A stretch of 64,000 bases of DNA from Pseudomonas putida (GTDB taxonomy: Bacteria > Pseudomonadota > Gammaproteobacteria > Pseudomonadales > Pseudomonadaceae): the NCBI RefSeq assembly GCF_005080685.1, contig NZ_CP039371.1:4216001-4280000 (forward strand), read 5' to 3'. The notes under the pieces are model-generated. The model was not told where the DNA came from and searched no databases. It saw only the letters and a program-made list of their open reading frames with translations. Below, piece after piece: positions 45,150 through 53,976 of the stretch (within the stretch, counting starts at the first letter, position 1; the number at the start of each line of letters is the position of its first letter). Position numbers and translations under genes: made by a program.

Positions 45150-45185
45150 TAGCCCACCACTCCACCACGAGCTACAGCCAGTCCC

Positions 45186-46175
45186 ATGAGTCAGATGAGC
45201 TTTTCCGATTTCGAGTACGCCGGCAAACGCAAGCAGACCCGTCGAGAGTGCTTACTGGCCGAGATGGAGCAAGTTGTTCCGTGGAGCGGCCTGATGGCAC
45301 TGATCGAGCCGCATTACCCAAAGGCTGGCGGTGGTCGCAAGCCCTATCCGCTAGAGACCATGCTGCGCATTCATCTGCTGCAGAACTGGTTTTCTCTCAG
45401 TGATCCAGCCATGGAAGAGGCCCTGTACGAAATCACCTCGATGCGCCAGTTCGCTCGACTGACGCTCAGCGCTCCGATCCCTGAAGACACCACGATCATG
45501 AACTTCCGGCACCTTCTGGAGAAACACCAACTGGCAGCGGGCATCCTGGACGTAATCAATCGCTACTGGCAGGACAAAGGTCTGTCGCTTCGCCAAGGCA
45601 CCATCGTCGACGCCACAAACATCCACGCCCCCAGTTCGACCAAGAACAAAGAAGGCAAACGTGACCCTGAAATGCATCAGACCAAGAAAGGGAATCAGTA
45701 CTTTTTTAGCATGAAAGCCCACATCGGTGCCGATGTAGAATCGAGCCTGGTGCATCACGTCCAGGGTGCTGCGGCCAATGTCGCAGATGTGACGCAAGTG
45801 ACTGAACTGCTGCACGGTGACGAGAACGCGGTCTATGCCGACGCGGGGTATACCGGTGTTGAAAAGCGGGAAGAGCATGAAGGCCGCAAGGTGATCTGGC
45901 AGATTGCAGCGCGTCGCAGTACGTACACGAAGCTGAGAAAGCGCAGCCTGATCTACAAGACCAAGCGCGAGATCGAGCGGGTAAAAGCACAGACCCGAGC
46001 CAAGGTCGAACACCCGTTTCGGATGATCAAGCGTCAGTTCGTCCATGTGAAAACCCGGATCCGTGGTTAGGTGAAAAACACGGTTCATCTGACCACGCTG
46101 TTTGCCCTGTCGAATCTGTGGATGGTGCGCAAGAAACTGATGGGCAGATACCTAAATCTGTGCTGCGCACCATAG
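45186..46175 (+). mobile_element. IS5-family transposase with internal amber codon
   Basis: A DDE transposase of IS5 type: MSQMSFSDFEYAGKRKQTRR, GGGRKPYPLETMLRIHLLQN, IVDATNIHAPSSTKNKEGKR (first Asp), ADAGYTGVEKREEHEG (second Asp) and the C-terminal KRSLIYKTKREIERVKAQTR ...EHPFRMIKRQF (Glu). TAG at 46068-46070 replaces the usual Leu of a RGL-KNT motif; the same frame continues as VKNTVHLTTLFALSNLWMVR to TAG at 46173. The DDE residues precede the stop, so partial activity cannot be excluded. Clear terminal inverted repeats were not found. Both flanking genes are truncated at its borders. Confidence 0.85.
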
Positions 46176-46185
46176 TTTGTTATCG

Positions 46186-46425
46186 CTACTCGCCTTCCAG
46201 GACGAACACATGCACATCCTGGATAGGGTGCGTATGCGGCGGTATGAAGCTGCCGGGCGGGTCATAGGTCAACCAGGCAAAACTGCTTTGATCATCCCCG
46301 CCAAGAATCGGCCAATACGAAGTACCCAGCACGTTCCAGACTTTACGGCCGATCATGGATTTTATGTCGTCACCACCGAAAGGCAGTGGCACGTTTTGCG
46401 CGGAGTGCAGTTTCCCGGACGCCAT
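46186..46425 (-). pseudogene. Cupin-domain protein truncated at the IS border
   Basis: 79 codons from ATG 46425, which has a good ribosome site (AGAGGTG). The sequence MASGKLHSAQNVPLPFGGDD...AWLTYDPPGSFIPPHTHPIQ, then VFVLEGE is the first half of a cupin_2 barrel (HTH...E metal residues). It stops right where the barrel should continue, next to the IS5-family element, so the second half is lost. Confidence 0.8.
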
Positions 46426-46670
46426 ATAGTTCACCTCTTTAAAATATAATTGGTCGGATGCTTTACCCAGCCTGACCTTAGCCAACCGCCCAATGTGTGG
46501 GCTATGCAGATATTCGAGCAACGCTGTGCTTTTTTAGCAAGGCCGTTGCCAAGAAGTGCATAGCATTCAGCAAGAACTGACCTAGCCAGACAAACAAAAC
46601 CATTCAGAATGCCAACGCAGGCGGTCAATCGACCGTACAACACCGGCGTTTAAATAGAAGGTTTGTTGCC

Positions 46671-47051
46671 ATGCAGCATCCACCCGCTGAAAAATCGTTT
46701 AAATCCAGATTCCGTCAGGTCTTTGCACTGGCCGATGGATGCGAGCCCGACCCACGCTTCACGCTCGCCAATGAACGCACCTTTCTGGCCTGGATCCGCA
46801 CGGCCCTTGCCCTGCTAGCCAGCGGCATCGCACTGGATGCACTGCCGCTGGAGCTGTTGGCCGGCCGCCCACAAACGCTGCTGTCCCATGCCCTGACTGG
46901 CATGGCGTTGCTAGTGAGCGTCAATGCGACCCTACGTTGGCTCAACGTCGAGCGCGCCCTGCGTCATCGGCAAGCGCTTCCGTACCCGATCCTGGCACCG
47001 CTGCTGGGCTTGTTCGGGCTGATCGTTTCCACCCTGCTGTTGCTGCCTTGA
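46671..47051 (+). CDS. DUF202/YidH-family membrane protein
   Basis: A 126-residue protein with the DUF202 motif PRFTLANERTFLAWIRTALALLASG and three hydrophobic segments (about 40-60, 70-90, 105-125). YidH-like proteins are inner-membrane proteins of unknown function. A second DUF202 gene follows 11 bp later; the pair matches the E. coli yidH-yidG arrangement. Confidence 0.85.
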   Translation: MQHPPAEKSFKSRFRQVFALADGCEPDPRFTLANERTFLAWIRTALALLASGIALDALPLELLAGRPQTLLSHALTGMALLVSVNATLRWLNVERALRHRQALPYPILAPLLGLFGLIVSTLLLLP

Positions 47052-47062
47052 GGACACCCAAC

Positions 47063-47371
47063 ATGCCCCTGCATGACGACCAAGGCCTGCAGCCCGAGCC
47101 CACGGCGTTGACCTGGGAGCGCACGGTGCTGTCTACCTTGGTATTGGGATGCATCGTTTTTCGTCATCCCCTGGCCCATTACGTTGCCATGACCACACTC
47201 ATGCTCATGGCAGTGGCTATCGGCACCGTCTATTCGCTGTTGATTGGCGGCGGCTATCGCAGGTCAGCGCGGCACATCCGCGAAGAAAGCTCGGCCTCCC
47301 GACCGGGCGCTGTGGTGGCATTGGGGTTTGGCGTTGCGCTGCTGAGCATTGCAACATGGTGGAGCACCTGA
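47063..47371 (+). CDS. DUF202/YidG-like membrane protein
   Basis: A 102-residue protein with ALTWERTVLSTLVLGCIV as the DUF202 N-terminal helix and three membrane segments. GAGGACACCCAAC lies before the ATG. It is probably co-transcribed with the preceding DUF202 gene. Function unknown. Confidence 0.82.
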   Translation: MPLHDDQGLQPEPTALTWERTVLSTLVLGCIVFRHPLAHYVAMTTLMLMAVAIGTVYSLLIGGGYRRSARHIREESSASRPGAVVALGFGVALLSIATWWST

Positions 47372-47792
47372 TCTCCGAGGAAACACGCACGCCCCTATGC
47401 AACGAGCTCTGCCAGGGAACCGCGTTTATAGGCTGGAAGACCGCCTTCGACTTTCGCGTAGTGCGGCTAAATCAGAGCAATCAAATCCTTCCATGGAATC
47501 ACTTGATCCTTCTCGATAAGAAACAACTCATTGCGGGTCTGCTCACACATACCGGCGGACTCAGCATCGGCGAAGGTCATCTGCTTCATCGGGATAATCG
47601 GGTAGTTGGATCTGGACAGGGCTTTGGCCAGGAAGTGGGTGCTTCTCATCCAGTATTTGGGAGTTCCAAAAAGATGCTCGACAGTCTGTAGCCGCAGCTT
47701 CATCTTTTCTGCGTCAATTTCCAAGTGGATCTGTACCGCTTCGCTTGATGTTCCGAGCGCTCCGGTGACTAGGTGTCAGCTGGAGGATAGCG
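47372..47792. other. Insertion-sequence debris between DUF202 and MFS genes
   Basis: 421 bp that hold the chimeric transposase remnant at 47467-47724 and no intact gene. The last bases of the MFS gene begin directly to the right. Confidence 0.6.
47467..47724 (-). mobile_element. Chimeric transposase remnant (IS1182-like end joined to IS5-like start)
   Basis: One 85-codon open frame joins two unrelated pieces. LQTVEHLFGTPKYWMRSTHF resembles the C-terminal region of IS1182-type transposases. MKQMTFADAESAGMCEQTRN, then ELFLIEKDQVIPWKDLIALI is the N-terminus of an IS5-type transposase cut at LIALI. The junction lies near SNYPIIP. Confidence 0.65.
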
Positions 47793-49025
47793 CTAATGGC
47801 GGGCTGCCACGAGTCGGCGTCGACCTGAGGTATATCCGAAATACAGCATCGCTACGCCTACCCCGCTAAGAAATATCTCAACGTGCGCATAGCCAATGAC
47901 CGGCGTATAAAGCACCCCGACTAGCAACGGCCCGAGTGCGCCCAGGCCATAGCCGACGCCTTGCACCATGCTCGAAAGTTCTGCCGCAACCTGTGCGTTT
48001 GCCGAGCGCAGCACAATCATGGTGATGGCAATGGAAGTCAAGGCACCTTGCCCGATGCCTTGTACCCCGCCCCACAGCCATACCGTGTCGAGCGGCGCGG
48101 ACAGGCAGCCGAGAAAACCGACCGTGGTGAGCACCACCACAACAACATTGAACCAGGATTGATTCGGCAAGCGTGTGGCTATCAGCGGCCCGAACAGACA
48201 AGCGACCATTTGTAGCAGGATTGAACTGGAGACGATGACGCTGGACTCCAGCGGTGTCATCCCCCGCCCATTCAGAAACGGGGCGAGCCAGCCAAACACG
48301 GTAAACGAATACATCGATTGCAGCACCATGAACAGCGTGAGTTGCCAGGCTAGCGCGCAGCGCCACACCCCTCGTACGCGCGGCGCAGCCTTGGGTGCCA
48401 GCGCACTGCCCTTGGGCAGTTGGAAAAGCCAGCAGGCACAGGCTGCCGCTGCCGGCACTGACCACAGCGCCAACGCCGTCGTCCAGCCACCGCCCAAGGT
48501 GCTTTGCAGCGCCAGGGTGAACCCTGCGGCAGTCGCCGCCCCGCTCAACAGCGCCATGGAGTAGAGGCCGGCCATCAGCCCGGTGATCTTGGCGAAGTCG
48601 CGTTTGATAAGCCCAGGGAGCAATACATTGATGATTGCGATGGCGCTGCCAATGACGATCGAACCGACCACCAGGCCGCTGACGTTCCCGGCGCCACGTA
48701 TCAATAGCCCTACGGACAATGCCACCATCAATACCAATATCGTGCGCTCTGTGCCTATTTTGCGGGCAAGCCAGGGCGCCACGGGCGCGAACAACCCCAG
48801 GCAAAGTACAGGCAGCGTGGTAATTGCACTGGCGACGGCAGGCGTCAGGCCTAGGTCGCTGGATATATCGGCAAGCACAGCGCCGAGGCTTGGGTATGCA
48901 GTGCGAAGGTTGAAGGCTACGAAAATGATGCTGCAGGCGAAATAAAAAAGCCGCGAACCCTTGGCAATTTTGCAAGGTTGCGGCAGCCCCCGTTCATTGC
49001 GAGCGTGCGCTGTAGTGTACTCCAC
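47793..49025 (-). CDS. MFS transporter, CynX/NimT-like
   Basis: A 410-residue, 12-segment permease: FVAFNLRTAYPSLGAVLADI, the signature stretch LGLTPAVASAITTLPVLCLG and APWLARKIGTERTILVLM are typical of the CynX/YeaN group. It lies 81 bp downstream of creatinase, past a hairpin, on the same strand. Neighbourhood suggests transport of creatine, creatinine or a product, but family substrates vary (cyanate, 2-nitroimidazole). An MFS gene also accompanies the creatinase gene of other P. putida strains as far as I recall. Confidence 0.82.
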   Translation of the reverse strand: MEYTTAHARNERGLPQPCKIAKGSRLFYFACSIIFVAFNLRTAYPSLGAVLADISSDLGLTPAVASAITTLPVLCLGLFAPVAPWLARKIGTERTILVLMVALSVGLLIRGAGNVSGLVVGSIVIGSAIAIINVLLPGLIKRDFAKITGLMAGLYSMALLSGAATAAGFTLALQSTLGGGWTTALALWSVPAAAACACWLFQLPKGSALAPKAAPRVRGVWRCALAWQLTLFMVLQSMYSFTVFGWLAPFLNGRGMTPLESSVIVSSSILLQMVACLFGPLIATRLPNQSWFNVVVVVLTTVGFLGCLSAPLDTVWLWGGVQGIGQGALTSIAITMIVLRSANAQVAAELSSMVQGVGYGLGALGPLLVGVLYTPVIGYAHVEIFLSGVGVAMLYFGYTSGRRRLVAARH

Positions 49026-49074
49026 ACATGTCCTCCTTGAACCTTGGGCATGGACAACGACATACTGATAAAAA

Positions 49075-49101
49075 AAGCCGCACAGTTTCCTGTGCGGCTT
49101 G
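49075..49101 (-). terminator. Terminator after creatinase
   Basis: AGCCGCACAG-TTTC-CTGTGCGGCT stem; read on the minus strand it is followed by seven T residues. Confidence 0.8.
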
Positions 49102-49106
49102 CTCGG

Positions 49107-50318
49107 TTACTTCTTGATGATGTTGTGTTCTGGGCCGTATGGGAACTTGGTGATGTTTTCAGCGCCGTTTTCATTGACGATCAGAATATCATGCTCGCGG
49201 TAACCACCCGCACCCGGCAGCCCTTCGGGCAGCATGATCATCGGCTCGATGGACACGACCATGCCAGGTTCCAGCACGGTGTCGATGTCTTCGCGCAGCT
49301 CAAGACCAGCTTCACGGCCGTAATAATGGCTCAGGGTGCCGAACGAATGGCCATAACCGAAGGTGCGGTATTGCAGCAAGTCGTGCTCGAGGAAAATCTC
49401 GTTCAACTGATGGGCAATATCGCTGCAACGCATGCCTGGCTTGATCAGCTTCAGTCCGGCCTCGTGGACCTTGACGTTGACCTCCCACAGGCGCAGGTGC
49501 TCATCGGAGCAATGGTCGAGGAACAACGTGCGCTCCAGCGCGGTGTAGTAACCGGCGATCATCGGGAAGCAGTTGAGGCTCAGAATGTCGCCCTTATTGA
49601 CCTTGCGAGAGGTTACCGGGTTATGCGCGCCATCGGTGTTGATACCAGACTGGAACCAGGTCCAGGTGTCCATCAGTTCGGAATCGGGGAAAGTACGGGC
49701 AATTTCACGGACCATGGCCTGGGTGGCATGCAGCGCCACTTCGTACTCAGGCACCTGGTCACGCAGAGCCTCAACCACCGCAGCACCACCGATATCGGCA
49801 ACGCGGGCACCGTGACGAATGATGGCGTGTTCTTCAGCCGACTTGATCATGCGCATGCGCATGCATGGCGCGGCGACGTCCACCAGCTCGGCCTGGGGAT
49901 AACGGCTGGCCAATTTGTCGCGGTTGACCAGGTTCAAGTGGTCGAACTCGATCCCGATACGTCCGGCCTTGGGCAAGGCTTGTTGAATCGCGACAAAGTA
50001 GTTATCGCGCTGCCAGTCAGTGTAGATGATGTTTTCGGTGCCCACGGTACGCCGCCATGGCTGGCCACCGTCGATGTTAGCGCTGATCGACACCACGGCG
50101 TCCTGAGTCACCACAAGGGCATAAGGACGGCCAAACGAGCAATACAGGAAATCGCTGTAGTAGTTGATGTTGTGATAAGACGTGAAGACGGCGGCGTCGA
50201 TATTGTTCTGGGCCAGATAGCTGCGCAACTTGGATTGACGGTTGGCGTATTCCTGGTGCGAGAACGTCGGCTTAACTTTTTCGCCGTTTTGAATCTGTAT
50301 TGTTTTCGGCATTTGCAT
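49107..50318 (-). CDS. creA: Creatinase (creatine amidinohydrolase)
   Basis: A 403-residue protein, exactly the length of P. putida creatinase, starting MQMPKTIQIQNGEKVKPTFS. It has the pita-bread fold of family M24 without the metal set; the catalytic His232 is present in NTDGAHNPVTSRKVNKGD, and SFGRPYALVV, FGYGHSFGTLSHYYGREAGL and MLPEGLPGAGGYREHDIL match. It hydrolyses creatine to sarcosine and urea. AAGGAG lies 7 nt before ATG 50318. The creatininase gene that supplies creatine is 5 kb away. Sarcosine oxidase is not in the window. Confidence 0.96.
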   Translation of the reverse strand: MQMPKTIQIQNGEKVKPTFSHQEYANRQSKLRSYLAQNNIDAAVFTSYHNINYYSDFLYCSFGRPYALVVTQDAVVSISANIDGGQPWRRTVGTENIIYTDWQRDNYFVAIQQALPKAGRIGIEFDHLNLVNRDKLASRYPQAELVDVAAPCMRMRMIKSAEEHAIIRHGARVADIGGAAVVEALRDQVPEYEVALHATQAMVREIARTFPDSELMDTWTWFQSGINTDGAHNPVTSRKVNKGDILSLNCFPMIAGYYTALERTLFLDHCSDEHLRLWEVNVKVHEAGLKLIKPGMRCSDIAHQLNEIFLEHDLLQYRTFGYGHSFGTLSHYYGREAGLELREDIDTVLEPGMVVSIEPMIMLPEGLPGAGGYREHDILIVNENGAENITKFPYGPEHNIIKK

Positions 50319-50632
50319 GTCTTCACTCCTTGGTAGGTGATCAGTAGAGAGGCCCTGTTTTGGGTGCCACTGGAGATCATTCGAACAGATAAAAGGCGGC
50401 CTTTTTTGCGCGAATCCGACCCCTAGATGATCAGATCCGCCTTGCTGTAAACGCCGCTGTGGAAAGGACAATATTGCCCGCCACTGCCGTACAGGCCTCG
50501 CTGCGGCAAGAACAGGCAGAGGTATGGATGAGGGGGAATGAAGGAGAGAAGCGCGCGATGTCGCACCCATTGCAGGCGCGGATCAATATAATTATCGAGG
50601 CAGGTTCAGCTCTGGTAGCGGGTGAACACGCG
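50319..50632. other. Leader region of creatinase
   Basis: 314 bp upstream of creatinase on the minus strand. It probably contains its promoter. Just after the TAG stop of the upstream small gene, eight more in-frame codons (RVFTRYQS) lead to a second stop. No clear operator was resolved by eye. Confidence 0.4.
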
Positions 50633-51025
50633 CTACGGGGACAACCGGGCAACGCTGATCAATTCGGCCAATTCGCCGACATCGAGCGTGCGGCAGGTCG
50701 GTTTGGTCAGCAGCGCCAGCGATTCGCGGACACTGTCGTCGGTACACAACTGCAATTCACTGCCAAGGCACAGAATCAGCACATCGAGGGGCTTGGCCTG
50801 GCTCAGTTGCAAGGTGGCCGCCACGATGCCATTGTTGGCCTTCAGCGGCTGGCCCTCAAGGCTCAGTATCTGCCATTCGCAGACCACGCAGCGGGCCACG
50901 TCGTTGGCTTGGCGCAAGGGTTCCAGCGCAGCGGCCAAGGCATAGAAATCGAACCCTTCGGCCAGCAGGAAGCCAATACGCACGGCGCTGGCCAGGTTTT
51001 CGCTGGTTTCAGTCAATTGCTGCAT
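50633..51025 (-). CDS. Stand-alone DJ-1/GATase-like N-terminal domain protein
   Basis: 130 residues from ATG 51025, which has a strong AAGGAGG box. AVRIGFLLAEGFDFYALAAA LEPLRQAND... and EWQILSLEGQPLKANNG match the start of the GATase1/DJ-1 sensor domain of AraC-type regulators (CdhR/GbdR group). It stops at about 130 residues, before the usual end of that domain and without any HTH. Either it is a remnant of a regulator or a separate small sensor. It lies directly between the ABC genes and creatinase on their strand. Confidence 0.65.
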   Translation of the reverse strand: MQQLTETSENLASAVRIGFLLAEGFDFYALAAALEPLRQANDVARCVVCEWQILSLEGQPLKANNGIVAATLQLSQAKPLDVLILCLGSELQLCTDDSVRESLALLTKPTCRTLDVGELAELISVARLSP

Positions 51026-51111
51026 GTACTGCCTCCTTCGGGTCAACTGGGCGTGGGTACGTCTACAATTGTCCACGCTGCCGCCCCTGCGCAGATGTCA
51101 GATATCGACCT

Positions 51112-52200
51112 CTAATTGCCACGTAAAATCAGCGCCCGCGCATCGTCCCACCCGACATGCACCCTCTGCCCGCTCTTGAGCCCAAGTAGGTCGTAATCCG
51201 CGTACGGCTTCTGCACTTGCAGTTCCAGCCCGTTGGCGGCTTCCAGGTATATGTTGACCATTGACCCAATGAATTCCTCCCCCATCACGGTACACGCCAG
51301 GCGGCTGGCTGTGGTCGGTTGCGCGGCGAGGTTGATATGTTCGGCACTGATGCACAGGGTGACCTCTTCCCCTACCGCAACAGATCGGTCTTCGGGCAAG
51401 CGTGCCAGAAAGCGACCATACGCCGAGTCCAGTTGCACCAGCCCGGTGTCGTCGAAGCCAAGCACAACGCCGCCAAGCATGTTCTTGCCGCCGACGAATT
51501 CAGCGACAAAACGGTTGTGCGGTTCGAAGAAAATATCCTTGGGCGTGCCAATCTGCTCAACCCGGCCACGGCTCATGATCACCACGCGGTCAGCCATGGC
51601 GAAGGCTTCGGATTGGCTGTGGGTGACATAGACGAAGGTGATGCCAAGGTCCTTCTGCAACCCAGTCAACACCGCCTGCATGCGCACGCTCAAGTGCGCA
51701 TCGAGGGCACTGAGCGGTTCGTCCAGCAGCAGTATCGGGGGCTCGGTGACCAGTGAACGCGCCAGCGCCACCCGCTGCCGTTGCCCGCCAGAAAGCATGC
51801 TGATATCACGGTTGGCAAACTCGCCCAGGTCCAGGCGCTCTAGCCAGTGCAGGGCTTTTTTGCGCCGTTCAGCTTTGCCCATGCCGCGCATGCGCAAACC
51901 GAACTCAACGTTTTCAAGCACGCTCAGAAAGGGGAACAGCGCCAGGTTCTGCCACACCAGCGGGGTGTCCCTTTGCCAGGAATACAGGTCGTTGACGCGC
52001 TCGCCGTTCAAGCGAATTTCACCGCTGCTGGGCTTGTCGAGCCCGGCAAGCATGCGCAGCGTGGTGGTTTTACCACAGCCACTGGAGCCCATGATCGCGA
52101 CGAACTCGCCCTTGTAGATTTCCAGGTTCATCGGTTCGACAGCGACGTAACTGCCGAAGTGTTTGGTCACGTTATCGAATACCACTAACGGTTGAGTCAT
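51112..52200 (-). CDS. ABC transporter ATPase, PotA/spermidine-putrescine type
   Basis: A 362-residue ATPase: Walker A MGSSGCGKTTTLRML, signature LSGGQRQRVALARSL, Walker B ILLLDEPLSALD, H-loop FVYVTHSQSEAFAMAD and a C-terminal TOBE-like domain from about residue 280. It energises the two permeases upstream. ATG 52200 with GGAGCTCCCC is preferred to ATG 52221. Likely substrate: creatinine, creatine or a related amine, by position only. Confidence 0.88.
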   Translation of the reverse strand: MTQPLVVFDNVTKHFGSYVAVEPMNLEIYKGEFVAIMGSSGCGKTTTLRMLAGLDKPSSGEIRLNGERVNDLYSWQRDTPLVWQNLALFPFLSVLENVEFGLRMRGMGKAERRKKALHWLERLDLGEFANRDISMLSGGQRQRVALARSLVTEPPILLLDEPLSALDAHLSVRMQAVLTGLQKDLGITFVYVTHSQSEAFAMADRVVIMSRGRVEQIGTPKDIFFEPHNRFVAEFVGGKNMLGGVVLGFDDTGLVQLDSAYGRFLARLPEDRSVAVGEEVTLCISAEHINLAAQPTTASRLACTVMGEEFIGSMVNIYLEAANGLELQVQKPYADYDLLGLKSGQRVHVGWDDARALILRGN

Positions 52201-52228
52201 GGGGAGCTCCTGCGTCGGCATGGGATGT

Positions 52229-53038
52229 TCAGCTTTTTTTGCCGTCAGCCGGTTTCTTCTGCCGGCGCATGAGCAAAACCTGGGCAACGATCGTCAGCGT
52301 GATCGTGGTGATGAAAACGATCGTGCCTATCGCATTGATGGTCGGGCTGACCTGCCCTTGCAAAGTATTGAGGATGCGTACCGGGACTGTCTCGTTAAGG
52401 CCCGAAACGAACCAGGCCACCGCGAACTCGTCGAACGACACGGCCATGGTCACGAACAGTGCGGCGAAAATGCTCGGGGCGGTGAACGGCAGGATCACGT
52501 AGCGCATGGCCTGCCATTGGCTGGCGCTCAGGTTCCAGGCGGCGGCCTCCAGTTGCGGGTCCATCTGCGCCAGGCGCATGCGAATCACCGCCATGGCGAA
52601 TGGTGAGCACATGACGATGTGGCAGATCATGACGGCATACAGCTCGCCGGACAGGCCGATTCGCGACAAGAACGCGAGCATCGCCAGGCCCAGAATCACC
52701 ACCGGAATGGTAGGAGGCAGCAGTGCCAATGCCATGTACACCGACTTGCCAAAAAAGTGATAACGAAAGTCGGTATAGGCGGCAGTGAAGCCCAGCAGCG
52801 TGGAAACCAGCGATACCACCACACCGACGACCAGGCTGTTGTTGAAGGCTTGCCAGACTTGCGGGTCGGCGGCAATCGCTTCGTACCAGCGCAAACTGAA
52901 GCCACCCAGGGGCAAGGATGGGAAGCGGTCGACGTTGAAGGAAAACACGAAGCTGCCAATGATAGGCGTGAGGATGAACAAGAACACCAGGACGACGAAG
53001 CTGCGCAGCATGAAGTTGATGACACGGTGTTCGTTCAT
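52229..53038 (-). CDS. ABC transporter permease, PotC type
   Basis: A 269-residue inner-membrane subunit with six hydrophobic segments, FVFSFNVDRFPSLPLGGFSL after the first helix (typical of PotC-like proteins) and the EAA loop AAAWNLSASQWQAMRYVILP. It overlaps the partner permease gene by 4 nt. Confidence 0.9.
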   Translation of the reverse strand: MNEHRVINFMLRSFVVLVFLFILTPIIGSFVFSFNVDRFPSLPLGGFSLRWYEAIAADPQVWQAFNNSLVVGVVVSLVSTLLGFTAAYTDFRYHFFGKSVYMALALLPPTIPVVILGLAMLAFLSRIGLSGELYAVMICHIVMCSPFAMAVIRMRLAQMDPQLEAAAWNLSASQWQAMRYVILPFTAPSIFAALFVTMAVSFDEFAVAWFVSGLNETVPVRILNTLQGQVSPTINAIGTIVFITTITLTIVAQVLLMRRQKKPADGKKS

Positions 53039-53952
53039 GCGCGCCTCCTGTAGGCGTGGCGAACCATCAGGAACGCCGTGGCCAGCAAGGTCACGATCAT
53101 CGTCGTGGCAATAACCGCCGCGCGTGGCCATTGCTGCCCCGATTTGGTCGTGTCGGTAATCAGGGTGCTCAAGGTTGGTGGTTGGCCGCCCCCCAGATAG
53201 AGCGGGCTGACAAAGTCACCGAAGGTCATGATGAAACAGAACAGTGCGGCGATGACGATGCCGACCCGCGCCGATGGAATCACTACCCCAAATACCGTGC
53301 GCAGACGGCCCGCGCGCAAGTTGTGGGCAGCTTCGATCAGCGTGCGGTCGATGTACATGAGGCTGAACAACTGCAGCAACACCACCAGCGGCAGGCACAG
53401 GGTGAAGTAACCCACATAGCTACCAAAACTGGTATTGAGCAAGGGCAACGGCCCAATCCCCAGCAACGCCAGGGCGCTATTGAGCAGCCCCTGGTCACTG
53501 AGAAAGACTTGCCAGGAATAGGTGCGCACTAGGTAACTGGTAAAAAATGGCGTGATCAACAACAGCACCAACCATTGCCGGGTCGATTCGCGGAACTTGA
53601 AGGCAATGGTATAGGCGCACGGAAAGGCTACGGCACTGATCAGCACACTGGCCCCCGCCGCCATCGCCCAGGTGTGCAAGTAGGCATCCCAGAAGTACTC
53701 GCGGCTGAACAGGTACTTCCAGTTCAGCCACTCGAACGCAGGGACCATGCGAAAGTTGCGCACCAGCCAAAAACTGATGGTCAGCAGAAACAGCAAGGGC
53801 GCTACAAAAAACAGTAACTGCCAGACCACTATCGGCAGCGACAGGATCAGCCCATACCCCGGTAAGCGCCAGGTGCGCTTGCCGAACTGCCCACGCGTGC
53901 GTGCAGGCTCCTCACTGGCGGGCAGTGGGGGCGATAGCTTGTTCGAAATCAT
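53035..53952 (-). CDS. ABC transporter permease, PotB type
   Basis: A 305-residue permease with a Pro-rich cytoplasmic N-terminus of about 30 residues, six membrane segments, the PotB landmark TPFFTSYLVRTYSWQVFLSD and the EAA loop EAAHNLRAGRLRTVFGVVIP. It pairs with the PotC-type subunit downstream. Confidence 0.9.
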   Translation of the reverse strand: MISNKLSPPLPASEEPARTRGQFGKRTWRLPGYGLILSLPIVVWQLLFFVAPLLFLLTISFWLVRNFRMVPAFEWLNWKYLFSREYFWDAYLHTWAMAAGASVLISAVAFPCAYTIAFKFRESTRQWLVLLLITPFFTSYLVRTYSWQVFLSDQGLLNSALALLGIGPLPLLNTSFGSYVGYFTLCLPLVVLLQLFSLMYIDRTLIEAAHNLRAGRLRTVFGVVIPSARVGIVIAALFCFIMTFGDFVSPLYLGGGQPPTLSTLITDTTKSGQQWPRAAVIATTMIVTLLATAFLMVRHAYRRRA

Positions 53953-53976
53953 TACGCCGCTCCTATGTAGGCGCCA

